A stretch of 64,000 bases of DNA, from assembly GCF_019649055.1 (NCBI RefSeq), contig NW_026570239.1, forward strand, positions 1,116,001 to 1,180,000, written 5' to 3'. The notes below the pieces were generated by a model, which ran no database searches, was not told the origin of the DNA, and worked only from the letters and a program-made list of their open reading frames with translations. This document shows, piece after piece, positions 1-10,824 of the stretch (positions are counted from its first letter, which is position 1; each line of letters opens with the position of its first letter). The position numbers were made by a program, and so were the translations under genes. The stretch comes from Paramacrobiotus metropolitanus. Taxonomy: Eukaryota > Tardigrada > Eutardigrada > Parachela > Macrobiotidae.

Positions 1-60
1 TGCGATTTGGAACCCGCAGTTCGGACTCAAATAGATGCAGAACTTTATTAACATTTCATC

Positions 61-181
61 AGAACAGGTTGTGGCTTACTCGTAGCCTAAACACTTTTAA
101 AACATAAGGTCCGGGGTTCAATCCCCAGGTAGCTTAAATTAAAAACTTTCAGAAGCAAGCCACAACCTGTTCTTTTTTTTT
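61..181. repeat. tRNA-like pol III motif inside a 17-bp inverted repeat
   Basis: Perfect 17-bp inverted arms (61-77 and 157-173) enclose a sequence with an A-box-like motif TGGCTTACTCG (72-82) and a clean B-box GGTTCAATCCC (115-125), at tRNA-like spacing. The acceptor strands expected for a tRNA do not pair, so this is not a functional tRNA. It may be a tRNA-derived SINE head or a tRNA relic caught in a small foldback. It abuts the 3' end of the IAP gene and is followed by a T-run. Confidence 0.35.
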
Positions 182-1274
182 AACAAAAATACACTGGCAG
201 AATTTTTTTAATGCCCGAACGACACATTGGGCAACCATCACAATCCTTTACACATGAGTTGCAAACAACAAAATGACCACATGGATACAGCACCTCTGTG
301 ATGACATTTGTGTAACAAATTTTACATAGCTTTTCATCTTTCACGTCGGCCAAATGATCTGCTGGAGAGCGTAAGAATATTCGTCGCCAGTGTTCTCTTA
401 CTGCCCGAAGATGTTCCTCGCTGTTACCCTTCATTCTCGCATTTCTGTTAATTCCATAAAACTAATGTTTAGCAGTGCAGGGCTAAAACTTTGAACTAAT
501 AACCTCTCACGCCTTTCGCTGTCACGGCAACCCTGTTCAAGCCATGGAACGGACCAGGGAAACCCAAGCTCTGACTGGGCCATGATTCGTGCACTAGGAC
601 GACGGCGTAAGGCTTCCATGACGTGCTCCCAACTATAGAACTGTAAAGCTTGTAGAATTTTCTCTTCTTCGGCCCCATTGTCTGGCCACAGCAGTGCGTC
701 TTCATCTACAATATCGAATGCTTTATTTCAGTACGGTATTTATTCTTTTACTGCCAATCTAACCTTCTTTAGATGCAATCTTATATTTGTCTTGTTTCCT
801 CTGCCTAATCATATTTATAAAATTTTCTCCCTTCTGCTCCATCAGATATGGACACTGCGGTCTTAAGGCAGCATGAATCTCCCAAGGGTCTTCATTTTCT
901 CTCCAGCAATCTCTTCCCATACCACAATAAAAACAGCGTGTTAATATACAATAGTTTATGAAATAGAACCCCGCTGCAGCCATTTCTTGTGGATGTTGAT
1001 GTGGACTGCTTGGCCAACGTGCAAAAGTAGCGAAGCGCCTTTCATAGGATTGCATTTTAGGGCAAAACACCTTGGCAATGACGTCCTTACTGTACTTTTC
1101 GAATCCAGTAAATTCCTCCTCACTAGGCTCTCCATCATAAGCGTCTGCGTCCGCTTCGGTGTCACTACAGCTGGTAACCTCACTTTCTGATTTCGACATT
1201 TTAAAATCCGGAAAATGGATTTTACGTGTTGCAGCCGGGGTGCCCTTTATGTTCCGTGCACTAATGCCCCGCAT
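180..1274 (-). CDS. Inhibitor-of-apoptosis protein: one BIR domain plus C-terminal RING
   Basis: Three exons join in frame: 764-1274, 504-705 and 180-444, giving 325 residues. The introns (706-763 and 445-503) are GT-AG, 58 and 59 bp, and the phases match exactly. Exon 1 has an acidic Ser/Glu-rich N-terminus and then a BIR whose zinc ligands CFYC...H...C follow the canonical CX2CX16HX6C spacing (about residues 100-165). The middle exon is helical and has no recognised domain. The last exon encodes a C3HC4 RING (CKIC...CGHFVVC...CPMC) ending at the C-terminus, as in cellular and baculoviral IAPs. Known IAPs of this type bind caspases or pro-apoptotic peptides through the BIR and act as E3 ubiquitin ligases through the RING. 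The start could be the ATG at 1274 or the in-frame ATG at 1199. Host gene or viral capture cannot be decided from the sequence alone. Confidence 0.85.
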
Positions 1275-1782
1275 TTAATATGAACGATAATACACGATTG
1301 TACATCAAGTGGCAATTAGCTTTCAAGCAGTTCCTATTTTGGCTATAAATACTAGCGTTCCATTCAAGCTTTCATGTTCAAACACGTTTCTCTATTTAAA
1401 ACATATTTAACCTATTTTTGCGAATGTTTGTAGGTCTTTAGGAATTTTTTCGAATTTTTTTGAAATTTTTTTTAAAACGGGACGTCTTCCCGGGACGCTC
1501 TTATCAGTGTCCCACATCTAAAAGCCGGTCGTTTAAGGTTTATTACTACTGGCAGCGGTAGCGATTGGCCAGAAAGTTTCATTCATGAATGAAGAGGAAG
1601 GATTTCCCCTCCCTCTTCATTCACTGATTTTTTGGATGAATTCACGTGATCGTCATCCAGATTTTCATTTCCTACATACTTTGAATTCATTCAGTGCAAG
1701 ATGATTTCTACACATAGTTGCTGCTGAATGATAAATTTGAATGAAAAAACGTGCATTCATTCAATGCATGTGGACACCTTTA
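1275..1782. other. AT-rich intergenic stretch
   Basis: No coding signal. It is the upstream region of the IAP gene (minus strand) and contains a 12-bp hairpin (TGAATGAAGAGG near 1586 pairing with CCTCTTCATTCA near 1611) and repeated GAATGAA/TTCATTC words. An isolated CACGTGAT occurs near 1643. Confidence 0.4.
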
Positions 1783-2312
1783 CTCAGAATTTTTTTCTGA
1801 ATCGAATAAGCCGGGACAGACACGGATCTGAAGTCACGTGACTGAGCTACGGGCTAATTTGCATATCAGGTGCTTTGTCATCGCTTTTGTATGTAATACC
1901 TTTGATAAACAAATGTTTCATATCTAGTTTTATTCAGAAAAAAATTCTGAGTCGACTGGTACGTGAATCACGTGGATCCGAAATCACGTGACCAAGTTAT
2001 GAATTTATTCAATCGTTTTCTGGATTTAAGGAGTTTAATACTCCTTCTTGCTGATGACGTCATATATACGTCTAAATGACACGGTCGACTCAGAAATCTT
2101 TTTCAGTCCTAAAGGTCAAACTAGGTCTGAAGGTCACGTGACTGAATTACTGTAATGATTATATTTAAACCATAGTGACTTAGCGGCAAATGCAATGTTA
2201 TTATTTAGCCAACTTATTTTTTCGCAGGATGTTTTAAGTTTCTCAACTGTTTGTTTGTTCACAGCTAGGTGTCTCTTTTCTTTTATCAAGACATAGGGCC
2301 TGGTTACAGCCA

Positions 2313-2716
2313 ACAGCAATGTTACTCCTTTCTTTAAGCGATATATGAACCGGTTACCGCCCACAGTACTGTTACTCCTTTCTTCAAACAAGACAAGAAG
2401 TAACATCTCACAACAACGTAGCTTCTTTTTTTAAACGAGACAGAACTAGTAACACCCAACAGCACTGTTACTCCTTTCTTTAAACGAGACAGAACTAATA
2501 GCACCACACAACAGAAATACTCCTTTCTTTAAATGAGGCAGAACTAGTAACATCCAACAGCAGAGTGACTCCTTTCTTTAAATGAGACAGAACTGGTAAC
2601 TTCCAACAGCACTGTTACTCCTTTCTTTAAACGAGACCGAAGAAGTAACATCTCACAGCAGAGTTACTTATTTCTTTAAATAAGACAGAACTTGTAACAC
2701 CCAACAGCAATGTTAC
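2313..2716. repeat. ~49-bp tandem repeat (about 8 degenerate units)
   Basis: Units contain TTACTCCTTTCTTTAAACG then AGACAGAACTAGTAACA and CCAACAGCA. Successive CCTTTCTT words fall at about 2473, 2522, 2571 and 2620, so the period is about 49 bp. The array forms the core of the foldback element at 1783-3455 and does not look coding. Confidence 0.75.
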
Positions 2717-2719
2717 TTC

Positions 2720-3145
2720 GGTTTCTTAGGTTACGTCTCTTAGGTATTCTTAGGCATTCTTAGGTTTTTTGGTATCCTTAGGTTTCTTAGGTTGTTAAGG
2801 TTTCTAAGGCTTCTTGTTTCTAAGGTTGTTTAAGGTCTTTTTGGGTTTCCTTAGGTTTCTTAGGTATTCTTAGGTTTCTAAGGTATTTTTAGGGATTCTT
2901 AGGTTCTGTAGTTTTCTTAGATTTTTTATGATACCTAGATTTTTCTTAGTTTTCCTTAGGTTACTTAAGTTTCTCAGGTTTTTTATTTCTTAGGTTTTGT
3001 TGGTGTCTTAGTTTAGTTTGGTTACTTAGGTTTCTCAGATTTTTAGGTAACTTAGGTTCTTAGGTTTTTCTTAGGTTATTCTTTGAGATTTCTTCTGTTT
3101 ATTAATTTTCTCAGTTTCTTAGCTTTCTTAGGTTTGGTCGACTAA
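2720..3145. repeat. Degenerate TTCTTAGG(T) simple-repeat tract
   Basis: A long tract built from TTAGGTTTCTTAGG-like words. The same word, often as its complement CCTAAGAAA, recurs at 15242-15420, 33360-33375 and 35620-35670, always inside or next to foldback or truncated mobile DNA. It contains TTAGG but is too irregular to be a telomere. Confidence 0.7.
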
Positions 3146-3525
3146 AAAACTGAGTCTAATGACGTATATTAGTGACGTCATACGAACCTGCTGTCAAAAC
3201 CACCACAATAACAAAATTGCCAAAAGCCAGCAAAAAAATTCAAAAAGGCGAAACTTGGTCACGTGATTTTAAATCCGCTTCAATTATATATCATTCGGCT
3301 CGGAATTTTTTTCTGAGCAAAACAAGCTATAAAATGCCCACTTTGATTGGGCAGTTCTTCAGCAAGGCACCTTTATGCAAATTAGCTTGGAACTCAGTCA
3401 CGTGGCTTCAGAACATTGTTGTCCCGGTCCATTCGACTCAGAAAAAAATTCTGAGTAGGAAATATAAAGGATCAGCCCATTTTATCCAAATCTGGCCATA
3501 TTCGTATATTGCGATTTTACCCAAA

Positions 3526-3709
3526 ATGTTATCGTTAGATTGTCCCGGCTCATCGATCTCGTGTGAGGTTTATCCTGGCACCGACATCTATCAATGGAAC
3601 GCGGTGGATGTGCAGAACGCCAAGGGACTCCTGGAGCGCGGTCTGGTCATCAACACAGTCCAGCTCTGCGTGATCGTGGATTTCGATGTGCCGGGTCGAC
3701 GTTCGCAGC
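3526..3709 (+). pseudogene. Truncated exon 1 of F-box family copy 1
   Basis: From the ATG at 3526 the translation matches the start of the intact family member at 21712 (shared words IYQWNAVDV, AKGLLERGLVINTV, VPGRRSQ). Similarity stops at about 3709, where a T-run and a run of 11 G follow. The remaining ~180 codons of this exon are absent. A retrotransposon lies 140 bp downstream and the next recognisable exon of this copy is at 13765. This copy cannot make the full protein. Confidence 0.75.
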
Positions 3710-3850
3710 GTTTTTTATCGGGGGGGGGGGGAATGGAGTCAAAAGCATTCGGAGGGAGGTCTAAATTAAAAATTTTTTATTAGCAAAATTGAAAAATCGT
3801 AAAAAGGCTAAAAGAATTTGTCATGTACCTGGCATTCTCGCGAATGCATG

Positions 3851-4093
3851 TGTAGTGGTTGGCCCCGGGACTACAGTAATCCCTTATACATGGGGCTCAT
3901 AATTATACTTCTTATTAGAATAATACGAAACGAACGAAAACCGAGTCACCTTTTCCACTTTTCTTCATCAAATAACATCGAAATCAGAATTAATAAAAGT
4001 AGCCAAATTCATCACAAGGCAACTCATTAGTGAGCATTCATTCTAATACAGAATTCTATGAAGAAGTACAGAAATATCAGCAGCAGCGCTACA
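3851..4093 (-). repeat. 3' LTR of the Ty3/gypsy-like element
   Basis: Starts TGTAGTGG and ends CGCTACA, an imperfect terminal inverted pair. It is 243 bp and nearly identical to 13097-13351. In element orientation it is the 3' LTR. Confidence 0.9.
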
Positions 4094-4110
4094 CGACCCC
4101 TTTTTCCGGG
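4094..4110 (-). other. Polypurine tract of the LTR element
   Basis: On the element strand a GGAAAAAGGGG run abuts the 3' LTR, the position expected for the plus-strand primer of reverse transcription. Confidence 0.65.
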
Positions 4111-4183
4111 ATAAAAACAGAAGAACAGTGGTTAATAAAATTCATAAAAAATATGAGCAACAAGTTCGGAGATTAATAGTCCA

Positions 4184-5221
4184 TCACAATGTTAGTAAGA
4201 CCAACAAAAGTAATACCATTCTGAAATTGTCCTCTTCGTCTTCGCCCTCCTGTTCACAAACAGGCAAATTTGCCAACGGATCAGGCGCTTCATCCTGAAC
4301 AGAAGCATTTTCAGCAGCATTATTATCCTGAGTAGGAGCGTTAAGAACCGCGTCATCCTGAGCAGGATTTTCATCGTCACGCGGATCCTGGCGAGAATCA
4401 ACCCAGTCCAGCAAATCCTCAGCCTCAACGATATAACGCAGAGGCATGTAATTTCCCCAACGCCATTTATGAAGATGCCGGCGGAAATACTCAATACTTT
4501 TTTCCTGGCCGGCCCGAGCGCGGCGGAACTTCTCGTCCATCTGCAGCTGCCATTTCGGGCGTTCTTGCTCACGCAGAAACACTGTAGGATAGTTAGGAGC
4601 AGCAGGAGGTGGAAGCTGTGGGTGTTGGATAGAAGCGGAATTAACCGATATATTCACAGGTGGCGGTGGTGGTCCACTAATTGGCAGCTGATGAGCAAAA
4701 TGCTGCATCCAATTTCCTGAGGCAGGAGCCGAAGCACGTATTCCTACATTAGGAGCAACCACAGGTGGTCCTGGAACAGGAGGCAGCGGAAAGCCCAGTG
4801 GTGTAGGATCAGCGGGAACTCCAGGTGGTGGAGAGCTAACACGAATTGGTCCACCGCGGTTAGCACCCGGACGAGTTTGAGCCTGAACAGCCTGAAACCA
4901 AACCCCCGGTGGCGGGCGCGTTGTCTGGATGTGATATCCAGGCATGTAGTAACCATCCTCATTAGGAGCATCCTCAACGATGTACTCCATCAGCGGTTCC
5001 TGAATAGGAAGGGGCAAGCGCTGCGGAGTCCCAGACGCAGAAGTCCATCCAGGCTGATCCGCAGTCACTGGCCCACGTGACGTACTGGCTCCCTCATTCA
5101 CGGCAAATCCTTCAGAGGAAACACCAGCAGCTGATCCTGAAAAGGAATTACTATTTCCTGAGTAGGAAGAGCGTCCATAATGCTGATAACGCGCTGGCAG
5201 ACGTGGAATCACAGATCGCAT
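4184..5221 (-). CDS. Proline-rich 3' accessory ORF of the LTR element
   Basis: An ATG at 5221 opens 345 codons between integrase and the 3' LTR, the place an env gene occupies in errantiviruses. The product is not an envelope protein: it has no signal peptide, no fusion or cysteine-rich ectodomain and no internal membrane helix. Its N-terminal two thirds is low complexity, rich in Pro, Ser, Gly and Ala with PPPG and PPPP runs. A short charged segment follows (about residues 225-270) and then an acidic tail that ends in a short Leu/Val-rich run. I do not recognise the family. Intact length despite decay elsewhere in the element suggests it was functional until recently. Confidence 0.6.
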   Translation of the reverse strand: MRSVIPRLPARYQHYGRSSYSGNSNSFSGSAAGVSSEGFAVNEGASTSRGPVTADQPGWTSASGTPQRLPLPIQEPLMEYIVEDAPNEDGYYMPGYHIQTTRPPPGVWFQAVQAQTRPGANRGGPIRVSSPPPGVPADPTPLGFPLPPVPGPPVVAPNVGIRASAPASGNWMQHFAHQLPISGPPPPPVNISVNSASIQHPQLPPPAAPNYPTVFLREQERPKWQLQMDEKFRRARAGQEKSIEYFRRHLHKWRWGNYMPLRYIVEAEDLLDWVDSRQDPRDDENPAQDDAVLNAPTQDNNAAENASVQDEAPDPLANLPVCEQEGEDEEDNFRMVLLLLVLLTL

Positions 5222-5233
5222 GCCCGGAGACAA

Positions 5234-6572
5234 GGCGTCAAAAGGGATTTTTAGATTTCACATGGTTTAGGCTCCGTCCACTAGAAACTACCGCGTCACA
5301 TAAACAGTACGTTAGCAGACTGAAAATCGTTTAAAATGCTTGTACGGATGCACACTTGCAGTGACGTACAGCTGAAAAATAAATCGAATCGAGAGTGCCG
5401 AGAGCGTGACCAACCTGCTCTTGGGGAGGCGGTTAGAGCACACAAAAAAGATCCACAGGCAGCATACGCTGGCTGAGCCGTTGCACAGATCCGCGTAAGG
5501 CAGATAGTTTTTACGCGTCAGCCAACGACGTTGGGTTACGGCGACTTACGTCGCGAACGGACGTAAATCAACCCGTAACGCCAACTTCTATCCGAACGTC
5601 GAACTGCACGTAACTTGTTTTGTGAAATCTAAAATTCGCTAAAGTGACGATCGTCCATCAGTTCCACGTACGCATCAGCAAAACCGAAGTAGGCATTGCA
5701 AAACACGCGGCGTGTTTCTACAATAACACGCACAAGATCCTCTGCAGGAAACTGAAAATGTTTGGGAACACAACATCCCAAATCGTTATTCGTCATTTCG
5801 TACCGAATATTTGAAAACGATTTTTAAAATAAAATTCAAAGTTCTCCGCGAATAGAATATAGCATGCCACAAATGGCGCCTCCTACTAAAGGAAAACTGG
5901 CCAATCACCACTGACTGGCAAATTCCACTCACGGAACGGCTATCACAGGCGTTTTCTTTTTGTTTTTGAGAACACACAACCAAAACGCAAAACAGTTACC
6001 CCTTTTTCCGTAATAATAATAACAATAAAAGATGAATAATTATTTTCTTAACAGAATACTGAAATTCAGAAATACGAACCACTGGACTGACGACAGAAAT
6101 ACCGCTGTACTTGACTATTCAGATACGGAATTCCATAAGTGGAAAAATTCTGCTAATAAATATGCCACTCTTCCATATTAATTTGATTTGGCGACATTCC
6201 TACTTGTAGGATATAACGAAACATGTATGAATCGAAAAAATTCAACTGATCTATAGTGAGATTTTGAGGAAAACGTAATCCCTGTAAACCATAACAGAGA
6301 TAAAATTCAATAATTTCGTTTCTAGAACTTAGAAAATATTCAACGTGGACATTTCTTAAAGGACGAACATTACCCGTACGTTCTGCATAGAAGAAAATCA
6401 TTGATCGAATAAATCGTATTGCTTCTTAATAAAAAAATCGACGCTCATTATCCCACAAACAACGGGAAATCAAGTCAGTTAAACGATAACCGGCAATAAT
6501 CCACGTATCCAAATAAACATTAGGAAGCATAATTCAGGAAATAAATCCTTAATAGGACTGTACGATAAATAT
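5234..6572. other. Non-coding interval of the LTR element
   Basis: About 1.3 kb between the integrase C-terminus and the accessory ORF. It has no convincing coding frame; short open frames here have no recognisable content. Confidence 0.45.
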
Positions 6573-7217
6573 TCATAAATTAACTTTAACCACACACTGA
6601 TACCGCTTTGGCGCTTTCGTATCGGTGCCCAAACGACTGGTAAATGGCACGATTTGGACCGTCTTTTTCCGGTACTGACGCTTCACCGCTGGCTTCGCTG
6701 GCAAGGGGGAATTATCTGACGGCAGATCAAGTGCTGGAATGTCAAGGTCAGGGGCATCGACCGGCTTGGTATCAGCTGGCATATCCGCGATCGGCGCCCG
6801 CATCGGCTGCACATTTTCTAATTCAGAATTATCATTCCTAATAATTTCAGGAATTTCGCCAGAAGGCCGCGGATAAAACGGCCGTATATGGCTGACATTA
6901 TAATTATCAATTTTCTGACGGAAAGAATGCAATAACTGTAATTCATACACATTTCCATTTATTCTTTCTAAGACTTTATACGGTCCAGAATACTTTTGGC
7001 GCAATTTATCGGCCTTCAAAACTACATGCGCAAATTCTCGTACCTTTACCAGGTCACCTATAGTAAATTCAACTTTTCGACGATTAACATCAGTCGCGGC
7101 GGCATTTCTATCCTGACGTATGCCAATACGTGCTCGAGCGACTTCGTACGCTTCTTGAAAGAAATCCGTCAATTTCTGAGAATAATCAGATAAATTTAGA
7201 TACGTACTATCTTCCAC
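6573..7217 (-). pseudogene. Integrase C-terminus with GPY/F motif
   Basis: This continues the pol frame after a stop at the end of the integrase core (about 7251). It shows helices typical of the integrase tail, then KYSGPYKVL, the GPY/F module found in gypsy and retroviral integrases. The last ~80 residues are rich in Pro, Asp and Ala. No ATG starts this frame, so it is a fragment of the former polyprotein. Confidence 0.75.
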
Positions 7218-7250
7218 AAATTTAATAATCGTATCTACTGGAAGTTCATT

Positions 7251-8066
7251 CTAACGACCAAACATTAACTTAAACGGCGACATCTTCGTGACGTCATCTT
7301 CCGTAGAATTATGCGCTGACGCGATAAACGGAAGGTACCCGTCCCAGTCATGTTGGTCGTCTGACACATACATAGCCATTCCTTCGGCTAAAGAAGACAT
7401 CTGTCTTTCTACTTGAGAATTTCCCTGCGGATGATACGCTGCTGTACGAAGTTGACTAACACCGATTAACTTGTTAATCTCATACAGCAAATTATTTCTA
7501 AAATACTTTCCTCGGTCAGTTAGTAACCGCTTAGGAGTACCAAACATTAGTATTACATTCTGTACGTAGAATCTCGCTACTTCGGCTGCTGATTGATATT
7601 TTAACGGTCCAGCCCATATATATTTTGTCAAGGCATCCGTAACCACACACGTACTTATTACCAAGTCCTGACACAGGAAAAGGACCAAGCAAATCCATAT
7701 ACACGGTACTCATCGGTCCTTCTACAGGAAGATGCTGTAAATAGCCAGAAATAGGCTTACGCGTCACTTTGCGCATCTGGCATTGCGGACAAGTCTTAAT
7801 ATAACGCGTTACATAATTAACCATGTCGTTAAACCAGAAACGGCGTTTAATCAGGCTTACAGTCAATCCACAGCTTGATGTCCTGCTAAAGGCATATCGT
7901 GAGCTGTACGCATCACATCATCCCGTAAGTGCTTGGGAACCATTAAACACTTGATATCAACGCCGTTCTCCCTCCTTTTATAATATAGGACAGAATTACG
8001 CAATACACACTGACGGTGATAGGACGCAAACTTGGGATCGGCTGGGTAATCCATTTGCGTCGACAA
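7251..8066 (-). pseudogene. Integrase zinc-binding and catalytic core, frameshifted
   Basis: The H2C2 zinc domain is split over two frames near 7864: HDMPLAGH in one and CPQCQ in the next. A second shift near 7690 separates it from the rve core, which has VTDALTKY (first Asp), LLTDRGKYF (second Asp) and HPQGNSQVER followed by the usual helix (third acidic residue). A functional integrase would need all three on one chain, so this copy is dead. Confidence 0.85.
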
Positions 8067-8225
8067 TTTTCTTCGGAGAAGGATCCATTATCTGCTCGTC
8101 GCTTAACCACTTATCATCCTTCCAAGGATCCACTTCATCGTCTTCTTCTTGCACGTCCGCTACATGGGCATACACGGGCAGCTTATCCGCAATGTTCGGT
8201 TCAGCAGGGCCAATAGGAAAACGAC

Positions 8226-9200
8226 TCAAACAGTCCGCATTGTGGTGGAACTTTCCCGGGCGGTACTGCACTTCCTCGCCAGTGTCGACAACAGCTGTGG
8301 ATCAGCCTTAATTCCTGATTTATTAATAATATGGCCTAGGAATTTAACCTCATTAACAGCAAGTACACACTTCTTTGGCTGAATTTTTAAACCGGCATTT
8401 TCTATTAAAGAAAGAACAATATCCATACGCTCACACCACTGATCAAAATTTTCCGCAAAAATTATAATATCGTCTAAGTAGGCCAACGCCATGGTCCACT
8501 TGACTTCTGAAAGAATACCATCCATAACACGTTGAAAAGTAGCAGGGCCGTTACACACACCAAACGGCATGAGTTTAAACTCAAACAAACCATCTTGAGT
8601 ACAAAACGCCGTTTTACTCCGATCCTCGGGTGCTATAGGAATTGCTCAATAACCAGATTCACAATCTAACGTTGTATACCAGTCACAATCTCCTATAGCA
8701 TGTAGGATATCCTCAATAATCGGCATAGGATAAGAATCTTTGACGGTTAATTTATATAACTGCCGAAAATTTAAAAAAAATCGAACACCAGCGTTTTTCT
8801 TTTCCACCAGAAGAATTCTGTTAGACCAGTCAGATTTAGATCGCTGGATAACTCCCTGAGCTAACATCTTATCCACTTCATCCATGATGAGTTTTCTTCC
8901 GGTCCAATAATAACGACGGGGCGTCTGTTTAAACGGCTTAGAATCGCCAGTTTTAATGTAATGAAACTCATTAGGAACATTACCAAACGGCTCCTTTTCA
9001 GTAGGAAATAATCGGACATGCTTACGCATTAACTGCTTAACTCGCTGACGCTGTTCCTCATTTAAATCAGGATTTAATTTACATTCAGCGAAACTCTTCT
9101 CAAATTCCTCATCTGTCATGAAGACACTTTCCTGACCTATACTGCCAACCGACGCAGGAACATCAGGATTTTCTTTAAAATTCTCTAAACTACCGATCAT
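8226..9200 (-). pseudogene. Reverse transcriptase with a nonsense codon; RNase H deleted
   Basis: The N-terminal fingers and palm (8646-9200) end at a TGA in the motif SGY-stop-AIP, where the conserved residue is Trp. The frame resumes with FEFKLMPFGV and the catalytic YLDDI near 8470. After ADPQLLST the homology jumps, near 8285, to YRPGKFHHNADCLSR, the sequence that normally lies just beyond RNase H. So the connection and RNase H domains are missing, roughly 0.6-0.7 kb by comparison with typical elements. Confidence 0.85.
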
Positions 9201-9242
9201 AACACCTTTCTTAATTATAATATTATTATTCGTACGATTTTC

Positions 9243-10801
9243 TCACCAGAATGAAATCGTATCATTTTCACATTTAACAACCGCATTAGCCAGCTGTAGT
9301 CCTATGCCTACATTCTTGGCCCGGTTTGGCAAAAACATATATTCATCATCTTTAATTCTTTTACGCCCGGGACTTAACTCAACGACTACCTGAGTCCTAA
9401 GAGGAACTTGAGCGGGACGGGCAGAATAGAGTGTTACCGGCCGGGCCAATCCACTCTCCGCAACACGTCCCACTCGGCGTTTCAGCTGCACCACTTCAGC
9501 TTTCCGGGGTTTCGGTGACTTCTCCACTCCAGAACGAGGCTGCGCATTCCCCACCCCGGAAACTGGGTTGGCCACGCCCGCAGGCACCGGTTGCACAACT
9601 AGTGTTGGGCCGGCCCGGCCCAGGGCCGCGGCCCGAACGGCCCGGGCCGACCTCGGCCCGGCCCTTTTGGGAGGGCCGCGCCGGGCCGCGGCCCTCGGCC
9701 CGGGGAGAAGGGCCATGGCCCGGCCGCGGCCCGGGCCGTGGCCCGCTGTAAACGTTAAATATGGAAAAAGCTTTGAAAAAACAAAAAATTTCATTGGCAT
9801 TTACTGAAATTTAGTAGTTTTGGATGAATTTTTCTTAATTCTCACAGCATTAAACGTTTCTAGGCGAAAATCCGTCTATTTTTCCGTTGACATACCCGCT
9901 GTAGCCGCTTGCATAATGACATCCGGGAATGAAATCTTGCTGTGATGCAAGACGGCCCGGGCCGCGGCCCGGGGACATGTCGGGCCGCAGCCCGGATCGG
10001 CCCGCGGCCCGGGCCGTGCAAATGACGGCCCGGCCCTCTTGCTCGGGCCGGGCCGCGCCGGGCCGGGCCGGGCCGGGCCGACCCAACACTATGCACAACT
10101 GGAACATCCGAGGTCCTCTTCTTCACAGTGGAACTCACACTCACACACGAGTCATCACTCTTCAGCCTTTCCAGGCGTTCACGCATTTCTACTGAGAAAT
10201 CATCAAGTACTCGTGCATCGAGAGTGTTATGCAAACCCAAATCATTAACTGAAGAAGTACCCAAACTCAACAATTCACTGGTCAACCTCTCACACTGTAT
10301 TTTCTCCTCTGCTTCAACAGAATTAATTAAAGTAGGCACTTGTACCTTAATCTTAGGAAAATAATCCCGATAATCGAAGGTAATTGTCATAATTTTCTTA
10401 AAAAAATCCGTTCCCAAAATTAAAGGATAAGGCGTAGTTTCTTCTCTCACAAAGAGACTGTGCTGAAACACAATATCGCACATCTCTAAATTGGCTTTCA
10501 AACCAAAACGAAACTTCGGTAATGCTACACCATTAGTGCCAATAACATTCCAATGCTGGTAATTCGGATCTATTTCTTGATAAAGGATTTTAGGATTATC
10601 ACAAAATTCTTTCGAAATCAGAGAAATCGCAGCACCCGTATCAAATAAACAATTAATATCCCGGTTGCTTAATTTAATGTAAACTACCGTATCTGGACCA
10701 TAAACTGAATATTCTATTTTAGAAAGCTGCGTCTTATATAAAGATTTCACGAAAATTGTACTCATATACAGTTTATCAGGAGGCTTTCTCACACGCGGCA
10801 C
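9243..10801 (-). pseudogene. Retroviral-type aspartic protease region interrupted by an insertion
   Basis: The pepsin-like protease motif LFDTGAAISLIS lies near 10650 on the minus strand, with the usual ILGTDF downstream. The frame is then broken by a GC-rich insertion at 9601-10091. Reading resumes at about 9600 in a matching frame and ends at a stop at 9243. There is no ATG at the start (first codons read from GTG), so expression presumably relied on frameshifting from gag, as in many gypsy elements. Confidence 0.8.
9601..10091. mobile_element. GC-rich foldback insertion inside retrotransposon pol
   Basis: About 490 bp with extremely GC-rich arms made of GGCCCGGGCC-type words (9609-9745 and 9951-10083) around an AT-rich centre. 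The ends are inverted: AGTGTTGGGCCGG and CCGACCCAACACT. A 9-bp direct repeat TGCACAACT flanks it (9592-9600 and 10092-10100), with one extra base on the right. The protease reading frame lines up on both sides of the duplicated 9-mer, which is strong evidence for insertion into an originally continuous ORF. It has no coding capacity of its own. Confidence 0.8.
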
Positions 10802-10824
10802 AGACTCACCTCCCTGAGCTGCGC

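Larger units (their letters stand above)
1783..3455. mobile_element. Foldback-type transposon with ~100-bp inverted termini and TA flanks
   Basis: The left end (from CTCAGAATTTTTTTCTGA at 1783) and the right end (ending TCAGAAAAAAATTCTGAG at 3455) are inverted copies of each other for at least 100 bp at roughly 75% identity. Shared landmarks, in order, are a CCGGGAC word, a TCACGTGAC-like E-box palindrome, GCTAATTTGCATA and a GGTGC word. Both ends are flanked by TA (1781-1782, 3456-3457), which fits a Tc1/mariner-like target duplication. Further inverted motifs nest inside: TGACGTCAT near 2053 and 3173, and GTCGACT near 2089 and 3137. The core is tandem repeat and there is no transposase, so it would be non-autonomous. 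Confidence 0.6.

Noticed and set aside
61-140. Functional tRNA gene
   Set aside because: B-box is good but the acceptor arms do not pair and no anticodon arm forms.
2720-3145. Interstitial telomere repeats (TTAGG)
   Set aside because: The period is irregular and the tract sits inside a foldback element. The same words form the core of another foldback element far away.
4184-5221. env gene of an errantivirus-like element
   Set aside because: No signal peptide, fusion peptide, disulfide-rich ectodomain or credible membrane anchor; only a short hydrophobic C-terminal run.
9431-10195. Several Gly/Pro/Arg/Ala-rich ORFs on both strands
   Set aside because: They are by-products of GGCCC palindromic arms of the GC-rich insertion.
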